Shown: piece after piece, positions 6,184 to 11,298 of the stretch
Layout of the letters: each line of letters begins with the position of its first letter
Position numbering within the stretch: position 1 is the first letter of the stretch
NCBI GenBank assembly: GCA_002862965.1
Contig: PKCW01000187.1
Location: 1-11,298, forward strand
DNA from: Pseudomonadota bacterium
Lineage (GTDB): Bacteria; Pseudomonadota; Gammaproteobacteria; UBA5335
Direction of reading: 5' to 3'
Length of the DNA: 11,298 nucleotides
The notes under the pieces: generated by a model
What the model was told of the DNA's origin: nothing
The model's database searches: none
Seen by the model: the letters and a program-made list of their open reading frames with translations, nothing else
Program-made: the position numbers and the translations under genes

Positions 6184-6921
6184 ATGCGCGTCCCCAGGCT
6201 CTGGATCCCGGCGCGGCTGGCGTGCGGCGCGGCCGTGACCCTGCCCGCCGAGACCGTGCACTACCTGCGCAGCGTGTTGCGTCTTCCGGTCGGCGCCGAA
6301 GTCGTCGTGTTCGACGGCGAGGGCATCGAGTGCCGCGGCATCATCGAGCGCCTCGGGCGTCAGGACGGGGAGGTGCGTCTGACGGATGCGCCCTGCGAGC
6401 CGCAGCGGGAATCCCCGCTGGCGATCACCCTCCTGCAAGGCATCTCGCGCGGCGAACGCATGGACTGGGTCATGCAGAAGGCCGTCGAACTGGGCGTGAT
6501 GCGCATCGTTCCCGTGGTGTGCGCCCGCACCGGCGTGCAGCTCTCCGGGGAACGCGCCGCCAAACGTCAGGCGCATTGGCAGGGCATCCTCGCCCATGCC
6601 GCCGCGCAATGCGGCCGTGCCCGGCTGCCGGCTTTGTCGGGCGCTGTGACGCTGAGCGAATACGCGACGCTGCCCGACAGCCAGCCGGGTTTGCGGCTCA
6701 TGCTCGACCCGGAGGCCGACGCGGGTCTGCCGGCCTTGCAGCCGCCCGCCTCAGTCGCCCTGCTGATCGGTCCGGAGGGCGGGCTCGATCGCCATGAACA
6801 GCGCTTCGCCCGCGAGCTGGGTTTCATCGGGATCAGGCTCGGCCCCCGCATCCTGCGGACCGAGACCGCCGGCCTCGCCGCCATCAGCGTCCTGCAGTCC
6901 CGCTGGGGCGATCTCCGGTAA
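6184..6921 (+). CDS. rsmE: 16S rRNA (uracil(1498)-N(3))-methyltransferase RsmE
   Basis: RsmE is a SPOUT-fold (trefoil-knot) methyltransferase that uses SAM to methylate N3 of U1498 in helix 44 of 16S rRNA in the assembled 30S subunit. The 245-residue product has normal family length. Residues 1-70 form the PUA-like N-terminal domain (HYLRSVLRLPVG, then VFDGEG). The catalytic part has SRGERMDWVMQKAVELGV at 88-105, AAAQCGRARLP at 139-149, the SAM-loop motif LLIGPEGGLDRHE at 193-205 and GPRILRTETAGLAAI at 220-234. The ATG at 6184 lies two bases after the bioA stop, so translation is probably coupled; GGCGGG upstream may serve as a weak binding site. The last 56 codons (residues 190-245), which contain both SAM-binding motifs, lie antisense to the chpC 3' end. 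Confidence 0.96.
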   Translation: MRVPRLWIPARLACGAAVTLPAETVHYLRSVLRLPVGAEVVVFDGEGIECRGIIERLGRQDGEVRLTDAPCEPQRESPLAITLLQGISRGERMDWVMQKAVELGVMRIVPVVCARTGVQLSGERAAKRQAHWQGILAHAAAQCGRARLPALSGAVTLSEYATLPDSQPGLRLMLDPEADAGLPALQPPASVALLIGPEGGLDRHEQRFARELGFIGIRLGPRILRTETAGLAAISVLQSRWGDLR

Positions 6922-7383
6922 CGATGCGCCCGCCGGCCGCATCGGCGCGTCCAGTCCTCGAGCGAGTGCGCCGAGGTCAGGGATCAGCATTTCGCCACGG
7001 GCAAATCGCACGCGAAACAGCACGGGCGCGTCGCCGTCCGCCGCCATCGACGGCAGCGCCTCGATCTGGTCCTGTTCCACGGGAACCATCTGCGGATAGC
7101 CCTGGATCAGCAATCCGGCATGGACCGGTTTGCCTGCCGAACCGGGTAGCTGGAGGACAGCCACACGCGTACGGGGATTCGCGTCCGGCACGGCATCGCC
7201 GCACAGGCACTCGAAACTCAGCAGCGGCAGATCCCGGCCGCCCCACCGGATCGTCGCCGGAATCACCGCGCCGGAGCCCGTCACCTCCGGCACGGGCAAG
7301 ACCTCGACCACCACGCCGTGGGCGACCAGCAGGCGACGCCCGACGACCGGCAGCACCTGGCAGTAAATCGCCTCAGTCCGCAT
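6751..7383 (-). CDS. chpC: CheW-like adaptor of the pili-chemosensory system (ChpC-like), with extended C-terminal tail
   Basis: This 210-residue protein has a CheW-like fold at residues about 5-145: LLVAHGVVVEVLPVPEV at the start, a central region around RTRVAVLQLPGS, and GEMLIPDLGALARGL as the closing segment. CheW proteins link receptors to CheA kinases. ChpC is the adaptor usually found near ChpA and is about 168 residues in Pseudomonas, as I recall. It follows chpA immediately, overlapping its 3' end by 11 bases (7373-7383), with GGAAG at 7397-7393, nine bases before the ATG. Residues 146-210 form an Ala/Gly/Asp/Glu-rich tail with no recognised domain. Residues 155-210 are encoded opposite the rsmE 3' end, because the frame has no stop until 6751. 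The identification as ChpC rests on position plus the CheW-like pattern. PilI is an alternative but normally lies upstream of pilJ. Confidence 0.8.
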   Translation of the reverse strand: MRTEAIYCQVLPVVGRRLLVAHGVVVEVLPVPEVTGSGAVIPATIRWGGRDLPLLSFECLCGDAVPDANPRTRVAVLQLPGSAGKPVHAGLLIQGYPQMVPVEQDQIEALPSMAADGDAPVLFRVRFARGEMLIPDLGALARGLDAPMRPAGASLPEIAPAGLQDADGGEAGGLGPQDAGAEPDPDETQLAGEALFMAIEPALRTDQQGD

Positions 7384-10300
7384 GGGCGATGACTTCCGGC
7401 AACGCCGCGGACGGCGCCACGCGCGCCAGTCGCGCGATGGTCTGGAGGAGCTCGGCCTCCTGGTAGGGCTTGCCGAGGTATTCGGCAGCACCGAGCGCCA
7501 GCGCCCGCTCCCGATGTTTGTCGCCGGTACGCGAGGTCACCATGACGACCGGAATGGCCTGCAACGCATCGCTCGACTGCATGTTCGCCAGCAGTTCAAA
7601 GCCATCCATCCGCGGCATCTCCACATCGAGCAGCACCAGGTCGGGCGGCTGCTCCTGCAGCTTCTGCAGGGCATCGACGCCGTCGCGCGCCGTCGTCACC
7701 GCCATGCCGTGCCGCTCCAGCAGCCGCGCCGTGACCCGACGCACGGTAATCGAATCATCCACCACCAGAATCTGCAGGATGCGCGCACTGGCCGTTGCGG
7801 CAGGCGGCTGGACGGGGCCGTCGTTGGCCGGGATGCCATGCCGGGTGTCGATCAGTGACGGCAGATCCAGCATCATGGCCACGCCGCCATCGCTGAGGAA
7901 TGCCGCGCCGCTGATGCCCGGAACGGCTGCAACCCTCGGTCCCACGGGGCGAACCACCAGTTCCAGCGTGCCCATCAGCACTTCGGCGACCAGCGCCCAG
8001 CGCCTACCCCCGCTGTTGACCAGCAACACCGCCGGCTCGGGCTCATCCGACTCGGCGCGACCGTCGGCCAGCCCGACCAGGCGGGCCAGATCCAGCAGCC
8101 GGTAGGATTCCTCCAGATGCGCAAGGTGATCGATTGCGCCGGCCCGCCAGCGGGCGAACTGATCCGCGCCCAGGCGCAACACGCCGTCGACGCCGGACAG
8201 CGGAACGGCATAGTGCTCGTTGGCCATCTTGAGCAGGAGACAGTGGCTCACCGCCAGGGTATAGGGAAGCCAGATCCTGAAACGGCTGCCCTGGCCGGGC
8301 CGGGAGGTGATTTCCAGACGCCCGCCGCAGGCCTTGATCTGGGCGTGGACAACGTCCATGCCCACGCCCCGCCCGGCGATCTGGTTCACCTGTTCGGCGG
8401 TGCTGAGTCCCGGGGCGAGAATGAGATGGTGGATCTGGGTGTCGCTCAGCGCCTCGTTCGCGGCCACCAGGCCGCGCTGCCGCGCCCGCGCCAGGATGGC
8501 CGCCGTGTCCAGGCCTCGTCCGTCGTCGGTAATCTCGAGCAGAATCTGACCGCCTTCCCGTCGGGCCTGCAACCCGATGTGTCCCGACGGCGCCTTCCCG
8601 AGAGCAGCGCGCTCTTCGGCGAATTCGATGCCGTGGGCCAGGGCATTGCGCAACAGATGCTCGAGCGGCGCGATCATGCGGTCCAGCACCAGGCGGTCGA
8701 GTTCGGTCTCCCCGCCGCTGATCTGCAAGGTCGCCTGTTTTCCGACGGCCTCGGCGGTCTGACGGACGACCCGTTGGAGCCGACCCGCCTGCACATCGAA
8801 CGCCACCATGCGGGTACGCAGGAGATCCTGCTGGATGGCGCCGGCCACCCGATGCTGGTGCTGCAACGCCGCCTCCGCGCCCTGCCGGAGATCCCCGACC
8901 AGTTCCTGAAGACTGAGCAAGTCCATCATGCTCTCGGCCAGCGTGCGCGACAGGTGTTGCAGCCGCGTGTAGCGGTCGAACTCGAGGGGATCGAAATGTT
9001 CCGCGGCGCCCGGGGCGGCCGTCTGCTCCGCCTTGAAGACGATGCGGGATTCGGCCTCCATTTCCAGCTCGCGCAACTGCCGCTGCAACCTTTCGATGGT
9101 GCGCCCGATCTCGCGGAAATAGCTCGCCAGTTCGCGGACCGGCTGCTCCACCCGCCCGTGGGCTGCAATCCATTCACCGACCTGCCCCAGCAGCCCGTCG
9201 ATGGTCGGCGCCGGAACACGGATCGGTTCGGCGGCCACCACCGACTCCTCGGTGATTCCGGGCAGCGGCGCATCCCACCAGTCCGGCAAAGGCAGGCGCG
9301 GGACGTCATCGACCGCCTCGACGGCTTCGATCCATGCGCTCCCCTCGGCGTCGTGGACCACGGGCGCCGCGGGCAGCGGCTCTGGCGGATCTGGTGGCGC
9401 TACCGGTTGCGGAAATACTGCGGCCGACGCCTCCGGCACCGCCGGTTCGGACCCGGACGTGGCATCCGGCGCTGCCGGGACCGGCTGAACGGTCGCCGCG
9501 TCGATCGGGGCGCCCTCGAGCTTGCGCAACAGCGGGGCGGGGATCGCCACGGGAAGCCCCTCGGCCCACTGGTCGAGCTGGCCCTGCAGCACATCGAACG
9601 ACTGCCGCAGCACCGTTCGGGCATCGGCGCCCTCGCCGTCAGCCGCACTCAGGCGCGCGAGATAGCTTTCGATGGCGTGCGCGAGATCGCCCAGCAGCAT
9701 GGCGCCCGCCATGCGCGCACCGCCCTTGAAGGTGTGCAGATCGCCCATCAGGGCGTCCACCGGCAAGGGATCCCGCAGCGAGGCGGCGCCGGCGAACAGG
9801 AAATCGATATGCGCCAGAAGCTCGACGGCTTCTTCCAGAAACAGCGCGCGCAATCCCGGGTCGACCTGCTCGGCGGCTTCGGCGCTGGCCTGACGCTGCA
9901 TCCGCTCCCGATCGACGATCAGGCGCGTCAGCCAGTCGGTGCCCGGGGCAACGACGTCGTCGATCACCGCCCGGCGGCAATCGATGGTGGCCGCGCGCAG
10001 GATCGCGACCTGATCCGGGACGAGCGGCCGGTTGACCTGCTGCGCGGCCTTCACCCAGCCGTCAAGCGCGGTGGCCCAGTCCGCGAGCGCCGTGCGCTGC
10101 ACCGTGCGGGCGGTGCCCTTGAGGGTGTGAAAGATCCGCAACACATCGCCGTCGATCGGCAGCCCCTCACCCGGTTCCGCGCCCGTCAGATAGCATTGCA
10201 GCCGATCGAGGTAGGCATTGGCTTCCCGCGCAAACAGTTCCGTCAGGCTCTCCGCCTGATCGCCCTCGTCGAGCTCATCCGGCGCGTGCGGCGCCGGCCC

Positions 10301-11298
10301 CGCCATATCGGCAATCGCAGGGTCCCCCGGCGCCGCCGCAGGGGAGTCGCCGCCGGCTGGCACCGGTGTATCGGGCGCGCCGGCATCCCCGCCGGATTCG
10401 GCCGCGCCGACCGCGCTGTCGGGAGCGGCCGGGAAAGCCGGCGGCTGGAATGCCATGAGCGTCGGCACACCACCCGCGTCCGCGCCGCCCTCCGCCGCAG
10501 CCAGGGCGGCCAGATGGTCGAGACAGCGCTGTCCCTCCGGCGACAGGGCCTGATCCGCCCGCTCCAGATGCCGGGTGATCTGGGAGGCGGCGACCGTGAT
10601 CGCCGTTGTGGTTTCATGGTCGATCGCATGACCCCGCTCGAGCGCGCCGTTGAGGACCCGCTCGGCGGCCCAGGCCAGTTCACCGACCGCCTGGGCGCCC
10701 GCCAACCGTCCCGATCCCTTCAAGGTGTGAAACGACCGCCGCACTTCGGAGAGCGCCTGGCGGTCGCCCCCGTTCTCACACAAGCCGATCAGCAGCGGGT
10801 CGATCTTCGCCAGAATCTCCGCAGCCTCTTCGCGGAAGACGGCATGAATGTCGAAATCCTCGGCCGGGGCGGGTCCCGGTTCGGCAACGTCCGGACACTC
10901 CGGCGCCGGGGATGTGGCGCTGGAGCCGACCTCGGCTTCGAATCGGGCGATCAGGCCGTCCACACTCGCGGGGGTAATCCCGCCGGGCGCCGCCGAGTCG
11001 TCCAGACAGAGCCGCAAACCCTCGAGCGCGCCCGCCAGCGCTTCCTTCGGCGCGACGGCATCGGATCGCCACGCCGGCAGCGCGGCGGCGAGACGCTGGA
11101 AACACGCGGCCAGTTCGACCCGGCCGATCATCGTCAGCGCATCGCCGAGGTGCCGCAGCGGCTCGCCCATCGGCTCCGGAGCGCTTCCGGTGGCGCCCGC
11201 TTCGACCCGGTCGACGAAGCGCTGCAGGTCGCGCCGCGCTTCCTCGAGGACCGCGCGTTCGGCCATCTGCAGCACGTCGGCATCGACACCCTGGACCG
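7373..11298 (-). CDS. chpA: ChpA-type hybrid chemosensory histidine kinase (5' partial)
   Basis: This is the C-terminal ~1,307 residues of a giant CheA-like kinase of the Pil-Chp system, which controls type IV pilus function by phosphorylating PilG/PilH-type regulators. The frame is open to the right edge, so the start lies outside; the GTG at 11275 is only internal. Numbering from it: residues 1-95 look like a degenerate Hpt/FimL-like unit lacking the phospho-His. Three Hpt domains follow, with His183 (SFHTLKG), His383 (IFHTLKG) and His514 (DLHTFKG). A P3-like dimerisation helix pair spans about 690-830. The ATPase has Asn877 (LLRNALAHG), DDGRGLD at 917-923 and GRGVGMDVV at 968-976. A CheW domain spans about 1006-1145. 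The receiver at about 1166-1285 has Asp1173/1174, phospho-acceptor Asp1217, Thr1247 and Lys1269. Pro/Ala-rich linkers separate the modules (about 115-140, 270-340, 590-650). All catalytic residues appear intact. Confidence 0.95.
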   Translation of the reverse strand, partial: VQGVDADVLQMAERAVLEEARRDLQRFVDRVEAGATGSAPEPMGEPLRHLGDALTMIGRVELAACFQRLAAALPAWRSDAVAPKEALAGALEGLRLCLDDSAAPGGITPASVDGLIARFEAEVGSSATSPAPECPDVAEPGPAPAEDFDIHAVFREEAAEILAKIDPLLIGLCENGGDRQALSEVRRSFHTLKGSGRLAGAQAVGELAWAAERVLNGALERGHAIDHETTTAITVAASQITRHLERADQALSPEGQRCLDHLAALAAAEGGADAGGVPTLMAFQPPAFPAAPDSAVGAAESGGDAGAPDTPVPAGGDSPAAAPGDPAIADMAGPAPHAPDELDEGDQAESLTELFAREANAYLDRLQCYLTGAEPGEGLPIDGDVLRIFHTLKGTARTVQRTALADWATALDGWVKAAQQVNRPLVPDQVAILRAATIDCRRAVIDDVVAPGTDWLTRLIVDRERMQRQASAEAAEQVDPGLRALFLEEAVELLAHIDFLFAGAASLRDPLPVDALMGDLHTFKGGARMAGAMLLGDLAHAIESYLARLSAADGEGADARTVLRQSFDVLQGQLDQWAEGLPVAIPAPLLRKLEGAPIDAATVQPVPAAPDATSGSEPAVPEASAAVFPQPVAPPDPPEPLPAAPVVHDAEGSAWIEAVEAVDDVPRLPLPDWWDAPLPGITEESVVAAEPIRVPAPTIDGLLGQVGEWIAAHGRVEQPVRELASYFREIGRTIERLQRQLRELEMEAESRIVFKAEQTAAPGAAEHFDPLEFDRYTRLQHLSRTLAESMMDLLSLQELVGDLRQGAEAALQHQHRVAGAIQQDLLRTRMVAFDVQAGRLQRVVRQTAEAVGKQATLQISGGETELDRLVLDRMIAPLEHLLRNALAHGIEFAEERAALGKAPSGHIGLQARREGGQILLEITDDGRGLDTAAILARARQRGLVAANEALSDTQIHHLILAPGLSTAEQVNQIAGRGVGMDVVHAQIKACGGRLEITSRPGQGSRFRIWLPYTLAVSHCLLLKMANEHYAVPLSGVDGVLRLGADQFARWRAGAIDHLAHLEESYRLLDLARLVGLADGRAESDEPEPAVLLVNSGGRRWALVAEVLMGTLELVVRPVGPRVAAVPGISGAAFLSDGGVAMMLDLPSLIDTRHGIPANDGPVQPPAATASARILQILVVDDSITVRRVTARLLERHGMAVTTARDGVDALQKLQEQPPDLVLLDVEMPRMDGFELLANMQSSDALQAIPVVMVTSRTGDKHRERALALGAAEYLGKPYQEAELLQTIARLARVAPSAALPEVIAHAD

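Noticed and set aside
9310..9520. The compositionally odd Pro/Ala-rich stretch in chpA as a possible frameshift or insertion
   Set aside because: The frame stays open, and flanking Hpt and kinase domains are in the same frame; such linkers are normal between ChpA modules.

Overview
The window is about two-thirds G+C, tightly packed and uninterrupted by mobile elements. Its genes look like core chromosome of a gammaproteobacterium that carries type IV pili. The reasons are a ChpA/ChpC pili-chemosensory pair lying beside rsmE and bioA (an arrangement I recall from Pseudomonas), an ArgA-type N-acetylglutamate synthase, and an AmpD/MltF muropeptide-recycling pair. I cannot name a genus. Family names and comparisons with E. 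coli, Bacillus and Pseudomonas proteins come from memory, not from a search.

Layout. (1) Bases 1-97 hold the 3' end of an unidentified + strand gene, whose visible part is a tandem repeat encoding a Met/Gly tail. (2) Bases 154-2135, minus strand, hold mltF followed by ampD, with a 4-base GTGA overlap; the order of transcription is mltF then ampD. (3) Bases 2136-2294 are a divergent intergenic region, the only real non-coding gap. (4) Bases 2295-6921, plus strand, hold argE, argA, bioA and rsmE with gaps of 5, 15 and 2 bases, so they look like one operon. (5) Bases 6751-11298, minus strand, hold chpA (5' end outside the window) followed by chpC, overlapping by 11 bases. chpC runs 171 bases into the 3' end of rsmE on the opposite strand.

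Function. MltF cuts the glycan strands of peptidoglycan to 1,6-anhydro-muropeptides, and AmpD removes the peptide from these in the cytosol, so the coupled pair covers two steps of cell-wall recycling. ArgA makes N-acetylglutamate and ArgE deacetylates N-acetylornithine, the first and fifth steps of the linear arginine route. BioA makes 7,8-diaminopelargonate for biotin, and RsmE methylates U1498 of 16S rRNA. ChpA is a very large CheA-type kinase with several Hpt domains, a CheW domain and a C-terminal receiver; ChpC is a CheW-like adaptor. Together they are expected to control twitching or surface sensing.

I see no CRISPR array, transposon, tRNA or rRNA, phage gene or defence island, and no clearly undescribed system. 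The most unusual features are the long antisense overlap between rsmE and an extended chpC tail, the in-frame 15-base repeat at the left edge, and the mltF-ampD overlap.
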